Positions 20,001 through 27,860 of a stretch of DNA of 64,000 nt are shown here, piece after piece. The notes beneath the pieces were generated by a model, which was given only the letters and a program-made list of their open reading frames with translations, searched no databases and was not told where the DNA came from. The DNA is from Chryseobacterium oncorhynchi. Lineage in GTDB: Bacteria; Bacteroidota; Bacteroidia; Flavobacteriales; Weeksellaceae. A program made the translations under genes and the position numbers. Each line of letters starts with the position of its first letter. The stretch's first letter is position 1. The stretch lies in NCBI RefSeq assembly GCF_002899895.1, contig NZ_PPEI02000005.1:310001-374000 (forward strand). The letters are read 5' to 3'.

Positions 20001-20737
20001 ATAGAGCCAGAATCTCCAAATTTAGTGTAGCCCCTTCAATTACCAAGAAAAACTGGATGAACTTCAGTCATCAGATCCAGCTTACTTTTGAAGATAATAA
20101 AGTACAGAGAAAGGACGGCCGATTCATCAACCAATCTCCGGATGTACGACCTGAAGTCTTCAACAGTCAGCAGTTTTTAGGAGCCAATTATACATTCAGC
20201 TATAAAAATGCTGATAATGTAGCCTTTCCTACTCTTGGAATGGAATTCATGTTGAATGCTGACTGGAAAGCTACTTTCTCCAATTTCAATAAAAATTTCC
20301 TGACCATAAAGGGGAAATTGGCTATTGACCACAGAATTGATAAAAAAGGAATTTTTGTGTTTGCCAACTCCAGCAATGCGATGTGGATCAACAATCATAA
20401 TTTTGAATTCTATCAAGCCGCTGCCATTGGTGGTAATAACGGTATGAGAGCATTCAGAAATGAAAGATTTTCTGGAAGATCATACTTTATAAACAACTCT
20501 GAAATACGATGGGATTTTGGAAGAATCAGAAATAATATTGTTCCTGCCAACATGGGAATCCTTGTAGGTTATGATGTTGGCCGTGTCTGGAATGATAATG
20601 AATACTCAAGAAAGTGGCATCAATCAGTTGGGGCAGGAGTTTGGCTCAGCATTGTAGAAATGATGTCTGCAAGACTGAACTATTTCTATGGGGCAGATGG
20701 CGGAAGGGTTTCTGCAGGAATAGGTATGAAGTTTTAA
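17021..20737 (+). CDS. metallophosphoesterase / kinase-like / Omp85 beta-barrel fusion protein
   Basis: 1238 residues. An N-terminal lipobox-like signal (GVLYSC, C28) precedes a calcineurin-like phosphoesterase at about 50-350. Its motifs are GDAG (59-62), GDN (93-95), GNHDW (135-139), HHP and GHDHN. The middle third (about 420-800) contains FVMRGVKK (471-478), GDWDRH (615-620) and KDRDQAF (642-648). This spacing recalls the N-lobe, catalytic and metal-binding segments of HipA/Fam20-type atypical kinases, which is an inference. From about 900 to the end it is a beta-barrel with an Omp85-like segment (GGNNGMRAFRNERFSG) and a C-terminal Phe. It is likely in the outer membrane with soluble domains in the periplasm or outside. 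It is divergent from the HD gene. Confidence 0.8.
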   Translation: MNLSFKTHLKNTSIVLRTVMSAGVLYSCATYNVQKGKNLFEVKDSDIKSENDFKVFLIGDAGNADEPQAQKTLNLLKGKLDSANNNSMLIFLGDNIYPNGMPKETDKDYDLAKQKLENQLAITKNFKGKTLVIPGNHDWYSGLDGLKAQEEIVKKYFDDKKPFLPKNGCPIDDINISKDIKLIAIDTEWVIANWDNYPGINKNCNIKTREDFFTEFKDLIIKNQGKRIIVALHHPVISSGTHAGFNSAKSHLFPFKSKVPVPIITSAINVLRSSSGISPADLNNQHYADLANRLKSLVQDKENIIFVSGHDHNLQYHEDGNIRQIISGAGSKVDPSTITEHTDFSYGGNGFAVLNIRKDQSTDVEYFSTQNDQLKKLTQISVVSKPDVFVNNFPNTFPSTISSSIYPLQLTQKGKFYRWLWGEHYRKYYGIPIEAPTANLSELNGGFIPFREGGGNQSNSLRLKAKDGQEFVMRGVKKSAVRFLNNMAFTKSTLGEELTDTFPEKFLLDFYTTNHPFTPFSVGNMAEKLNILHSNPKLYYIPKQQALDRYNLNYGDEMYMIEERFSSDPKTLTYLNNAKDILSTDDVLKNLSKSSKYSVDRESYIRARLFDMLIGDWDRHSDQWKWAEYEDGDKIIYKPIPKDRDQAFSKYDGAAFKLIMNVPAIRHMKTFTEDISSVKWVNMEPYPMDLVFLKGSTQEEWETQAKYIQEHLTDADIDDAFHNLPKEVQDDTIADIERKLKIRKTKLQGYASEYYNILQEKVSLAGTVNPDKFVITKKGHTVQVQQYELGKNKDKNKLVFEKTYHDSKTKELWIYGLEDDDIYEVVGIGRPRMNIRLIGGYNHDVYKVEDGRKVKIYDFLSQKNTYKASNSTKNISDDYEINTYNYKHPKYNSVAGYPNADYNPDDGVIIGMLANYTVNNFIRDPFTQKHSLKANFYTATAGFSLTYKGVFKKAISGWDFNLDASYTTPRFSQNFFGLSNESPYDKEETEREYNRARISKFSVAPSITKKNWMNFSHQIQLTFEDNKVQRKDGRFINQSPDVRPEVFNSQQFLGANYTFSYKNADNVAFPTLGMEFMLNADWKATFSNFNKNFLTIKGKLAIDHRIDKKGIFVFANSSNAMWINNHNFEFYQAAAIGGNNGMRAFRNERFSGRSYFINNSEIRWDFGRIRNNIVPANMGILVGYDVGRVWNDNEYSRKWHQSVGAGVWLSIVEMMSARLNYFYGADGGRVSAGIGMKF

Positions 20738-20922
20738 AAAATAACTTCATAAAAGGAATAAATTAACTCTAATTTTTATATTCAAAAATAAAATTCATTT
20801 TTAATTAATTTATATTTAAAAATCAACTCATTACGATTAAAATATTTAAATTTTGGTATAAAACTAATTTAAATAAAATTTAATAATTCCACTTTTTAAT
20901 AAACATTTTTCAGAGATAATAC

Positions 20923-20956
20923 AAATATGGTTTTTAAATAAAGACCATATTTTTTG
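20923..20956 (+). terminator. probable rho-independent terminator
   Basis: The inverted repeat AAATATGGT / ACCATATTT has a 12-base loop and a T-run on the + strand. It lies 185 bp after the phosphoesterase fusion gene, with no gene in between. Confidence 0.65.
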
Positions 20957-21029
20957 TATTATAGAATTAGCATACTCATACAGCGATATACTTATTGATT
21001 TAAGAAAAACAGATGTTTTAAAAAGAAAT

Positions 21030-21037
21030 TATATTTG
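21030..21037 (+). promoter_or_regulatory. TATATTTG -7 promoter box
   Basis: Exact TAnnTTTG match 32 bp before the ATG at 21070. No TTG is found at the best -33 distance. Confidence 0.5.
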
Positions 21038-21069
21038 TTTAAAATTATTTCAATAAAATCAACAACTCG

Positions 21070-21789
21070 ATGAAAAAAAAGCTATTATACATGGCATTAT
21101 TTGCTGTGTCAATAAACATAAATGCACAAGTTGGGATACAAACACCTACACCACAACATTCATTACACGTTAATGGTTCTCTCCAAGTCGTAAAAGATAT
21201 CAATGTGGGAGGAAATGCAAATACCAAAGGAAATTCAGGGAGTAAAGGTGAGTTCTTGATGTCAAACGGAACGGGGAATGCACCGGTATGGAAAAGTATA
21301 GAATCTGAAAATTTCTTAAAAGTAATTTATGTTGGAAATAAAACAGATATCAGTCCAGCCAGTGGCAGCTATACAGGAACTCACAGCACCCCGGTGAATA
21401 CTCACGAAAATTACTCACAAACCTACATCTTCAATGTAAGCAATAAAATTGACAATGCTTATTTGACATACAATTCCGGAACTGGGTTATTTACAGTTGT
21501 TAAAGCGGGGTTTTATAATATTGTCCCTTATGTTACCTATGACCTGAATCTAAATCCGTCTGGACAAACAGCCGGAACAGCAAACTCCTACATTCAAAGA
21601 GTATCACCTAGCCAAACAACGCTTGCAGGCATATCTACCGGCCACGGAGAACGCACCACAGGACTGAACCATAATTTATCTTCCATCAATTTTTTTAATC
21701 CGGGAGATACTTTCAGAATACGTTGCCGCTATACGCAGAACTTCCGAATCTCAAGTGGCAATATCCACATATCTTACCTTACTCCATAG
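21070..21789 (+). CDS. secreted protein with C-terminal jelly-roll-like domain
   Basis: 239 residues with a signal peptide (MKKKLLYMALFAVSININAQ). Residues 20-75 form the Gly/Asn-rich repeat stalk (NTKGNSGSKGEFLMSNGTG, then PVWKS) common in flavobacterial surface proteins. Residues 85-239 are beta-rich (KAGFYNIVPYVTYDL, NPGDTFRIRCRYTQ), and the pattern suggests a C1q/TNF-like jelly roll. That fold assignment is an inference. It is probably monocistronic, with a terminator 40 bp after its stop. Confidence 0.75.
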   Translation: MKKKLLYMALFAVSININAQVGIQTPTPQHSLHVNGSLQVVKDINVGGNANTKGNSGSKGEFLMSNGTGNAPVWKSIESENFLKVIYVGNKTDISPASGSYTGTHSTPVNTHENYSQTYIFNVSNKIDNAYLTYNSGTGLFTVVKAGFYNIVPYVTYDLNLNPSGQTAGTANSYIQRVSPSQTTLAGISTGHGERTTGLNHNLSSINFFNPGDTFRIRCRYTQNFRISSGNIHISYLTP

Positions 21790-21828
21790 CAAATTTTGAC
21801 CTTAATCATATCAACTATATCATTCAAA

Positions 21829-21859
21829 AAAAATCCACAGAAAGTATCTGTGGATTTTT
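21829..21859. terminator. bidirectional terminator between convergent genes
   Basis: The perfect 12-base inverted repeat AAAAATCCACAG / CTGTGGATTTTT has a 7-base loop. It lies between the secreted-protein gene (+) and the lipoprotein gene (-) and has A and T tracts on both sides, so it can serve both strands. Confidence 0.85.
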
Positions 21860-21862
21860 AAT

Positions 21863-22636
21863 TTATAATGGGTGGTATAGTAGAACCTGCCCTTTTGAGT
21901 CATATTTATAGGCCAATTTATGAATTGTTGCTGCAAAAATTATTTCTGCATTTCCATTAGATGGATGAGCAAATTGCTTCACAGTGACTTCCTTCTTTCT
22001 AAAATTATTGGCAGATAAACTTTTTTCATAGAGATCATCACTCACCAATCCCATTTTTTTGAAAGGATTCTGGGCGTTATCAAAATCTGAATAAATAGTT
22101 GTAGTAAGTTCTACATCTGCTCCCTGCAGTTTATGTAAAAACTCACTCTTAGTAATGTTTTTAGTTACCGGATTAAAATAATATGTCACAAAATAATCAG
22201 AAAGACCATTTGTTGGTTTCAAATATATTTTGATCTTATCATTTTCATATGTATAGGTCTTGGTCCCTTGTATAAAATCCTGAATATACAGCACTTCCTT
22301 TATTGGTCTATTGTTTTGCAATGTATAAACATTGGTTAAATCAGAATCAAAAGAATAGCTTATTTTAGCTTCATTGCCTTGATAAGTAAGGTAGGTATGT
22401 GCATCTGAAGAAAAATTTTTACCCATAAGCCATCCTGATATTTTTGTCAAATTACCATTCTCATAATTAAATCTATAATACCAATCAGTATTCAGATTAC
22501 TCGTTGGCCTGTCAACATAATGTATATATGCTTTATCTGGTTGCAAATCTTGTATCTGGGTTTCTTCAGCTGTATCCTCATTGCTGCTGCATGAAAATAA
22601 GCTTAAGGCAAATAGAATGTAAAATATTTTTTTCAT
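21863..22636 (-). CDS. hypothetical lipoprotein
   Basis: 257 residues with a lipoprotein signal (FALSLFSCSS, Cys at about 16). The body resembles the flavobacterial lipoproteins built from YENGNLTKISG- and YTYENDKIKIYL-type strands (RHS-like beta hairpins). It has no catalytic motif, and the role is unknown. It probably forms a unit with the downstream terminator shared with the convergent gene. Confidence 0.7.
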   Translation of the reverse strand: MKKIFYILFALSLFSCSSNEDTAEETQIQDLQPDKAYIHYVDRPTSNLNTDWYYRFNYENGNLTKISGWLMGKNFSSDAHTYLTYQGNEAKISYSFDSDLTNVYTLQNNRPIKEVLYIQDFIQGTKTYTYENDKIKIYLKPTNGLSDYFVTYYFNPVTKNITKSEFLHKLQGADVELTTTIYSDFDNAQNPFKKMGLVSDDLYEKSLSANNFRKKEVTVKQFAHPSNGNAEIIFAATIHKLAYKYDSKGQVLLYHPL

Positions 22637-22668
22637 GATTAATTAGTAATGGCGGCAAATATAAGATT

Positions 22669-23547
22669 TTATGGCTGAATAGAAAACTGATAGACATTTC
22701 CACCCTCATTTTTGCCTTTTTCATCTGCAATCATTAAGGTTTTATCATCTTGAAAAACGATAGCTTCTTTCTGAGAATTATGGTTTAGAGGAATCTTTTG
22801 GATCTTAGCAGTATTGAAATCATCAGATGTAAATCCTGTAAGAACATGAACATTTTTATGGGTTAGTAATACAATCTTATCTTTGGTAGTATTAATAGTA
22901 GCTGATGTAATAGCCGCATCATTATACCCTCCTTGGAGTTTTAATTTCCCGATCAGTTTAGCTTCAAAATCACCTTCTTTATTTGGAACCTTAAATACTA
23001 GGAATGTTCCGTCAAAGCCTTTACTTCTGTTCTTTGTAAAAAGGTAGAAGTTACCATCCATTTCTACAAACGCTTCACAGTCATACAACAGGTTTGATTT
23101 TTTCGGTGGAAATTCTGTCTGTCCTTCGTAATGAAACTTTGTCGTCTGAACAACCTGTGTTGTTTTTTGAGTAGCGTCTTTCAGATCTGTTTTTAAAATG
23201 GCCAGATCTCGTCTGTCATTATCATTATTTCCAAAATCTCCAATGTAAATATTTCCCTGTGCATCTGATATAATATCTTCCCAATCAGTATTTTCAGCAT
23301 TTTCTACTGGTACCTTGGCGATCATTTCTCCTTTATCACTTAGGCCATACATTGCATTTTTATTTCCCCTGTCCTCTATCACCCAAATGGTCTTTTTATC
23401 TTTTGACAAAGTAATCCCGGAAACTTCCTTTAGTTTTTTAGGTAAAGAAAATTGCGGGTTTAAATCATCACCTTGCGCTGGTGAATTCTGAGCCTTAGGA
23501 TTGCAGCTCAATAGAAATAAGGTAGGTAACATAAGAAGTCTTAGCAT
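22669..23547 (-). CDS. beta-propeller-like lipoprotein, possibly SdiA-regulated family
   Basis: 292 residues with a lipoprotein signal (PTLFLLSCNP). The repeated strand pattern KLKEVSGITLSKDKKTIWVI, then TDWEDIISDAQGNIYIGDFG and KEAIVFQDDKTLMIADEKG, indicates a beta-propeller resembling SdiA-regulated / phytase-like proteins that bind or hydrolyse ligands at the cell surface. The family name is tentative. It lies between mazG and the other lipoprotein gene on the same strand. Confidence 0.65.
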   Translation of the reverse strand: MLRLLMLPTLFLLSCNPKAQNSPAQGDDLNPQFSLPKKLKEVSGITLSKDKKTIWVIEDRGNKNAMYGLSDKGEMIAKVPVENAENTDWEDIISDAQGNIYIGDFGNNDNDRRDLAILKTDLKDATQKTTQVVQTTKFHYEGQTEFPPKKSNLLYDCEAFVEMDGNFYLFTKNRSKGFDGTFLVFKVPNKEGDFEAKLIGKLKLQGGYNDAAITSATINTTKDKIVLLTHKNVHVLTGFTSDDFNTAKIQKIPLNHNSQKEAIVFQDDKTLMIADEKGKNEGGNVYQFSIQP

Positions 23548-23605
23548 TGTGTTGTTTTTTAATTTAAACTAAAAATAAAAAGCATTAATTGTTCCAATCG
23601 GAGTG

Positions 23606-24373
23606 TTATGATAACTGTTTTGCTTTTTCCCAAAGAACATCCATTTCTTCCAGAGTCATATCAGCTAGGTTTAAATCCTGCTCACGGGCAAGATTTTCCA
23701 TCTTTTGAAACCTTGAAATAAACTTCAGATTGGTTCTTTCTAAAGCTGAATCAGGATTTATTCCTGAAATCCTCGCATAATTTATCAATGAGAAAAACAC
23801 ATCTCCCAACTCCAGTTCTTTTTTATCCAGATCTGTTTCAGCGTGAAACTCCTGAATTTCCTCATCTACTTTTTTCCAGGCATCTTCTGCATCATGAAAT
23901 TCAAAGCCAATACCTTTTACCTTATCCTGGATTCTATAGGCCTTAACCAGGCTTGGCAGGCTTTTCGGAACACCTCCTAAAATAGATTTGTTTCCTTCCT
24001 TTAACTTTAGTTTTTCCCAGTTCTGTTTCACTTCTTCCTCATCTTTCACTTCAATATCTCCATAGATATGAGGGTGACGGAAGATAAGCTTTTCATTAAG
24101 GGAATTAATTACATCTGCGATATCAAAACTTTCTTTTTCAGAACCTATTTTAGAATAAAAAACCAAGTGAAGCAGAACATCACCCAATTCTTTCTTTATT
24201 TCCTGCAAATCATCCTGTAAAATGGCATCAGAAAGTTCATAGGTCTCTTCAAGGGTAAGATGACGAAGGGATTGCAGAGTCTGCTTTTGATCCCACGGAC
24301 ATTTCTCACGAAGATCATCCATAATGTCCAATAATCTTCCGAATGCTTCTAGTTTCTCCTGTTTCGTATTCAT
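23606..24373 (-). CDS. mazG: nucleoside triphosphate pyrophosphohydrolase MazG
   Basis: 255 residues from the ATG at 24373. It hydrolyses (d)NTPs to NMP plus pyrophosphate and cleans aberrant nucleotides. Two MazG repeats are visible. The first has LRHLTLEETYELSDAI and KKELGDVLLHLVFYSKI. The second has VDEEIQEFHAE and KELELGDVFFSLINYARI, which carries the catalytic ExxE/ExxD pattern. A longer frame exists to a TTG at 24391, but a TACATTTG -7 box on this strand (24399-24406) would place the transcription start about there. The ATG is preferred. Confidence 0.93.
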   Translation of the reverse strand: MNTKQEKLEAFGRLLDIMDDLREKCPWDQKQTLQSLRHLTLEETYELSDAILQDDLQEIKKELGDVLLHLVFYSKIGSEKESFDIADVINSLNEKLIFRHPHIYGDIEVKDEEEVKQNWEKLKLKEGNKSILGGVPKSLPSLVKAYRIQDKVKGIGFEFHDAEDAWKKVDEEIQEFHAETDLDKKELELGDVFFSLINYARISGINPDSALERTNLKFISRFQKMENLAREQDLNLADMTLEEMDVLWEKAKQLS

Positions 24374-24398
24374 ATGTAACTGCAAATTCAATCTTATA

Positions 24399-24406
24399 CA
24401 AATGTA
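24399..24406 (-). promoter_or_regulatory. TACATTTG -7 box of mazG
   Basis: Reads TACATTTG on the - strand, 25 bp upstream of the chosen mazG ATG. It decides the start site in favour of 24373. Confidence 0.55.
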
Positions 24407-24552
24407 AGCGTTATTTTCACTCTACTACAAACCTTAAAGTTGAAAGTTTATATTAAAAGATGTAAGGTAAGTTGCACAAGTTTGAACATTAATTATCACA
24501 GTAAATTATGATTTATTATATTGATTTTTAATTCTTTGATTCTCTTATTTAA

Positions 24553-24593
24553 TAAACAAAAAAAAGCCTTGTCAAGAAAATTCTTAACAAGGC
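24553..24593 (-). terminator. terminator of the def / DUF5606 unit
   Basis: GCCTTGT / ACAAGGC with an inner AAGAA/TTCTT extension. The adjoining A-run on the + strand (24553-24565) gives a U-tract on the - strand transcript. It lies 25 bp downstream of the DUF5606 stop. Confidence 0.8.
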
Positions 24594-24617
24594 CTGTATT
24601 TTTAATTCAAAAATGAA

Positions 24618-25175
24618 TTATCCTTTTTTAGTATGTGTGCTTTTCGGAGCCGCTTTTGCAGCTGAAGTAGCTTTTACTTTTGGTGTTGCTGGCTTTTCTG
24701 CCTTTGGAGCAGCTTTTTTAGCTTCTTTTTCAATGCTTACCTCTTCTGCAGGCTCGCCATCTAAAGTTTCAGCTTCTGCTTTTACAAAGCTATCAGGAGT
24801 GATATATCCTGCTTTGTGAAGAATATTGTACCATTGAGCCAATTTCTTGATGTCAGATGCATATACTCTTTCTGTATCATAATTAGGAAGAGAAGACAAC
24901 ATAAAGTCTTTCAATTCTGCATCAGATGATTTGTGAGAAATAGTTTCTTTATAATCATTGTTTTTAGCAACATTTTCAAAAACTTCAAACAAAGGAACTT
25001 CTTTATCAAATGTAAACATTGCAATATTATCCAATAAGCTTACCTGGCTAGAGTTCCCGATGCTTACTTTTTTCTTGTTGGTAACATCTTCAATGATGAA
25101 TCCGTTTCTTAATTGAGAAACTAATTTGTAAAGTCCTGGTTTTCCAGAAATTGAAATTATTTTTTCTAACAGCAT
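24618..25175 (-). CDS. DUF5606 domain-containing protein
   Basis: 185 residues. The N-terminal part (MLLEKIISISGKPGLYKLVS, GFIIEDVTNKKKVSIG) matches the DUF5606 family seen throughout Bacteroidota. Residues 1-130 are folded. The C-terminal 45 residues are a lysine/alanine/proline-rich tail (KKAAPKAEKPATPKVK), probably disordered and possibly nucleic-acid binding. It lies downstream of ruvX and def on the same strand, and these genes likely share a transcript. Molecular function is unknown. Confidence 0.85.
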   Translation of the reverse strand: MLLEKIISISGKPGLYKLVSQLRNGFIIEDVTNKKKVSIGNSSQVSLLDNIAMFTFDKEVPLFEVFENVAKNNDYKETISHKSSDAELKDFMLSSLPNYDTERVYASDIKKLAQWYNILHKAGYITPDSFVKAEAETLDGEPAEEVSIEKEAKKAAPKAEKPATPKVKATSAAKAAPKSTHTKKG

Positions 25176-25252
25176 AATTTTATTTTTTGTAAATTCTGCA
25201 ATCAGCCTATAGCTTATTGCTTATTATTATTTCTTTTTAATCCTTGTTTAAG

Positions 25253-25825
25253 TTATTTTGGAAACCTCATTTTGTAACCAATGCTTACATCACCCTGAGA
25301 GATCTTCGTAAGTTTTCCTTTTACCAGTTTCTTCTTCAAAGCACTCAAGTGATCGGTAAACAAAACCCCCTCAATGTGATCGTATTCATGTTGAATTACG
25401 CGGGCTCTAATATCGGAAAAAGTTTCTGTATGTTTTACAAAATTTTCGTCATAATATTCAATAACGATTGTTCCTTTTCTTTTCACATCTTCCCTTACAT
25501 CAGGAATCGACAGACAGCCCTCATTAAACTTCCATTCTTCACCAGATTCTTCTAGAATTCTGGCATTAATGAATACTTTTCTGAACTCTGCCAACTCGTC
25601 CTTAATATCTTCATAATCCTCATCTTCTGCAAGAGGCGTCACATCTATTACAAACATACGGATATCCAAACCGATCTGAGGCGCTGCAAGACCTATGCCA
25701 TTGGCGCTGTACATCGTTTCAAACATATTTTCTATCAGTTCCTGTAATTCGGGATAGTCTTTATCTATATCTTTTCCCACTTTTCTCAAAACAGGATCCC
25801 CAAAAGCTCTTATCGGTAAAATCAT
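25253..25825 (-). CDS. def: peptide deformylase
   Basis: 190 residues. It removes the formyl group from the N-terminal Met of nascent proteins. All three signatures are present: GIGLAAPQIG, EGCLSIPD (metal-binding Cys) and HEYDHIEG (HExxH). Its start overlaps the ruvX stop by 4 bp, so the two are translationally coupled. Confidence 0.97.
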   Translation of the reverse strand: MILPIRAFGDPVLRKVGKDIDKDYPELQELIENMFETMYSANGIGLAAPQIGLDIRMFVIDVTPLAEDEDYEDIKDELAEFRKVFINARILEESGEEWKFNEGCLSIPDVREDVKRKGTIVIEYYDENFVKHTETFSDIRARVIQHEYDHIEGVLFTDHLSALKKKLVKGKLTKISQGDVSIGYKMRFPK

Positions 25826-26238
25826 CTTAATCTTTGTTCTAAAAAATTCTGCAATATGATGGTTGCACTTACTTTATCTATTAATCCTTTTTCCTGTCTT
25901 TTCTTCTTGGTTTTTCCACTTTGGGAAATAAAGAATGAAGCCATCTTTGAAGTAAATCTTTCATCAAAACGGTGAACTGCAATATCCGAAAATTCCTTCT
26001 TAAATTCTTCAATGAATTTTAAAATATCGGTTTCCACTTCTGAAATATTTCCTCTCAAATCTATGGGAAGCCCAATTACTACTTCATCTACCTTATTTTC
26101 ATTGAAATATTTTTTCAAAAATTCCATCAAAACACGGTTCTCTACAGTCTCCAGCCCACTGGCTATAATCTGCATATCGTCTGTTACAGCAATGCCACAA
26201 CGAGCCTTTCCGTAGTCTATTGCAAGGATTTGTCCCAT
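25822..26238 (-). CDS. ruvX: putative pre-16S rRNA nuclease / Holliday junction resolvase-like YqgF
   Basis: 138 residues, RNase H-like fold. Motifs are ILAIDYGKARCGIAVTD with the first catalytic Asp, VVIGLP and RFDERFTSKMA. The family acts in pre-16S rRNA 5'-end maturation and is essential in many bacteria. A TAAATTTG -7 box lies 8 bp upstream on this strand (26246-26253), which implies a very short leader. Confidence 0.94.
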   Translation of the reverse strand: MGQILAIDYGKARCGIAVTDDMQIIASGLETVENRVLMEFLKKYFNENKVDEVVIGLPIDLRGNISEVETDILKFIEEFKKEFSDIAVHRFDERFTSKMASFFISQSGKTKKKRQEKGLIDKVSATIILQNFLEQRLR

Positions 26239-26245
26239 AAGTCTG

Positions 26246-26253
26246 CAAATTTA
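26246..26253 (-). promoter_or_regulatory. TAAATTTG -7 box of ruvX-def
   Basis: Exact Bacteroidota -7 match on the - strand, ending 8 bp before the ruvX ATG. The predicted leader is only a few bases. Confidence 0.55.
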
Positions 26254-26353
26254 GTAAAATTTACTGATTTTATTCATAACGCAGTTTTTTTATATAAATC
26301 ATGTTTTATTCCATTATTTTTTTTATAATTTTAATCTTCCAAAAAACAGATAT

Positions 26354-26830
26354 ATGAAAAGACTCATCCTCGTAAGACATGCAAAAAGCGACTGGCCGGA
26401 AGAAACGGAGGACTTTGACAGACCCTTGGCAGACAAAGGTTTGGAGGATGCTATGAACATCTCCAGATTCCTAAAACATAATAATATTTCCATTGATCAT
26501 TTTGTATCAAGCCCGGCAGTACGTGCCCTGAATACCTGTAAGATTTTCAATCAGACCTATCAGTTGAATTGCTCTACGAACGAAAAACTGTATAATCCTT
26601 CGGAAAGAAATTTTGAATCTGTAATCTATGAGCTGGATGATAATCTAAGTTCTGTTGCCCTTTTCTCTCATAATAATGGAATTTCCAATTTTGCCAATTC
26701 TATTTCTGAAGATATTTTTCACTTTCCCACCTGTGGTGTTGCCGGTTTTGAAGTAGATTGTGAATCATGGTCAGAGTTTGATGGTGCCAAAAAGAAACTT
26801 TTGTTCTTCTATGAGCCCGGGAAAATATAA
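26354..26830 (+). CDS. sixA: SixA-type histidine phosphatase
   Basis: 158 residues. The RHG motif is LVRHAKSDWP (residues 5-14), followed by the family helix SSPAVRALNTCKIF and the late catalytic His in ALFSHNNGI. SixA proteins dephosphorylate phosphohistidine on phosphorelay or PTS proteins. The substrate here is unknown. Its end overlaps the start of the next gene by 20 bp. Confidence 0.88.
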   Translation: MKRLILVRHAKSDWPEETEDFDRPLADKGLEDAMNISRFLKHNNISIDHFVSSPAVRALNTCKIFNQTYQLNCSTNEKLYNPSERNFESVIYELDDNLSSVALFSHNNGISNFANSISEDIFHFPTCGVAGFEVDCESWSEFDGAKKKLLFFYEPGKI

Positions 26831-27701
26831 CTTTACCTCAGCAATTCTTTATACAGTACTATTTATTTTCTTTTTTTCATGTCAAAAAAAAGAGCAGCCC
26901 TACTTTGAAACCATTGCAATCAATGATGTAAAACTTTCTACTCCTAAATACGGAAGTTGGAGATATAATCATGATGAAAAATTTCAGCAGTTGGGAGATT
27001 TTCAAAAATCTAAAAAGATAAAGCCTGAGCCAGGAAAAAAAACAATATATCTACAACCTATCGGAGAGTTTAATGAACTCCAGAAAAAGGAAGTAGCTCT
27101 TACAAAAGAATATTTAAGAATCTATTTCCAGCTTGAGACAAAAATATTACCTGTACTACCCAACACTATTTTTCCTAAATCTGTAAAAAGAATTTCTAAG
27201 GAAGGGCAAGAACAGGTATTGGGAGGATATGTACTGGACAGTATTTTAATAAAAAGAAAACCAAAGGATGCTGTAGTATTGATGGGCATCACAGAAAAAG
27301 ATCTTTTCCCAAGACCTGACTGGAACTATGTTTTCGGATTGGCTTCTTATGAAAATGGTGTGGGAGTAACCTCAATATACCGGTTTGCTAATGGTAATTT
27401 AACAGATTCTAATTTTAATGATAGTCTTGTAAGATTAATGAAAATTAGCTCTCATGAAATCGGACACATGTTTGGTATCAGTCATTGCCTGAATGCAAAT
27501 TGTGTAATGAACGGAACGAATTCTCTTACAGAAACTGATTATCATTTTGCAAGAGCCTGTTCACTCTGTCAGATGAAACTGAATTCAAGCATACATTATA
27601 ACAATAAAAAACGATTATCTGAACTAAAAAATTTCTTTAAAAAACTCCACCTGAATACAGAATTTTCTTTAGCTCAACAGGATTTAAACTTACTTCAATA
27701 G
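26811..27701 (+). CDS. archaemetzincin-type zinc metalloprotease, lipoprotein
   Basis: 296 residues from the ATG at 26811. A longer frame reaches 26760 but would bury the signal sequence. This start gives a lipoprotein signal ending in IFFFSCQKK. The catalytic motif is HEIGHMFGISHC followed by NANCVM, and CSLC lies near the end. This is the HExxHxxGxxHC-x4-CxM-CxxC pattern of archaemetzincins, which bind a catalytic and a structural zinc. Translation is probably coupled to sixA. The natural substrate is unknown. Confidence 0.85.
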   Translation: MSPGKYNFTSAILYTVLFIFFFSCQKKEQPYFETIAINDVKLSTPKYGSWRYNHDEKFQQLGDFQKSKKIKPEPGKKTIYLQPIGEFNELQKKEVALTKEYLRIYFQLETKILPVLPNTIFPKSVKRISKEGQEQVLGGYVLDSILIKRKPKDAVVLMGITEKDLFPRPDWNYVFGLASYENGVGVTSIYRFANGNLTDSNFNDSLVRLMKISSHEIGHMFGISHCLNANCVMNGTNSLTETDYHFARACSLCQMKLNSSIHYNNKKRLSELKNFFKKLHLNTEFSLAQQDLNLLQ

Positions 27702-27733
27702 ACCAAAGTTTATTCTAGAAACTACCTATTTCT

Positions 27734-27830
27734 CTCCAGTGGAGGTGTGGCATTTTTTTTTGACGGATGATTAAACTCCGACTAAAGCCATCATCCGCTC
27801 CATATAAAAAGAACGGGCTTTAGCCCGTTC
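27734..27830. repeat. cluster of three palindromic hairpins
   Basis: Within 97 bp are CTCCAGTGGAG (27734-27744), CGGATGAT / ATCATCCG (27764-27771 and 27790-27797) and GAACGGGCTTTAGCCCGTTC (27811-27830). The GC content is well above its surroundings. It lies between convergent genes and looks like a REP-type intergenic repeat that can also terminate transcription. Confidence 0.7.
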
Positions 27831-27860
27831 CTATTGAATTATAATAACAAATAGTTTCGA

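Larger units (their letters stand above)
20738..21069. other. 332-bp AT-rich intergenic region
   Basis: No open reading frame of note. It contains the hairpin at 20923-20952 and a TATATTTG -7 box at 21030-21037 for the next gene. The remainder is very AT-rich sequence with no recognisable element. Confidence 0.6.

Noticed and set aside
15831-20737. Complete Pycsar-type defence system
   Set aside because: No uridylate or cytidylate cyclase is present, and neighbouring genes are common chromosomal ones. Only the effector-type membrane domain is supported.
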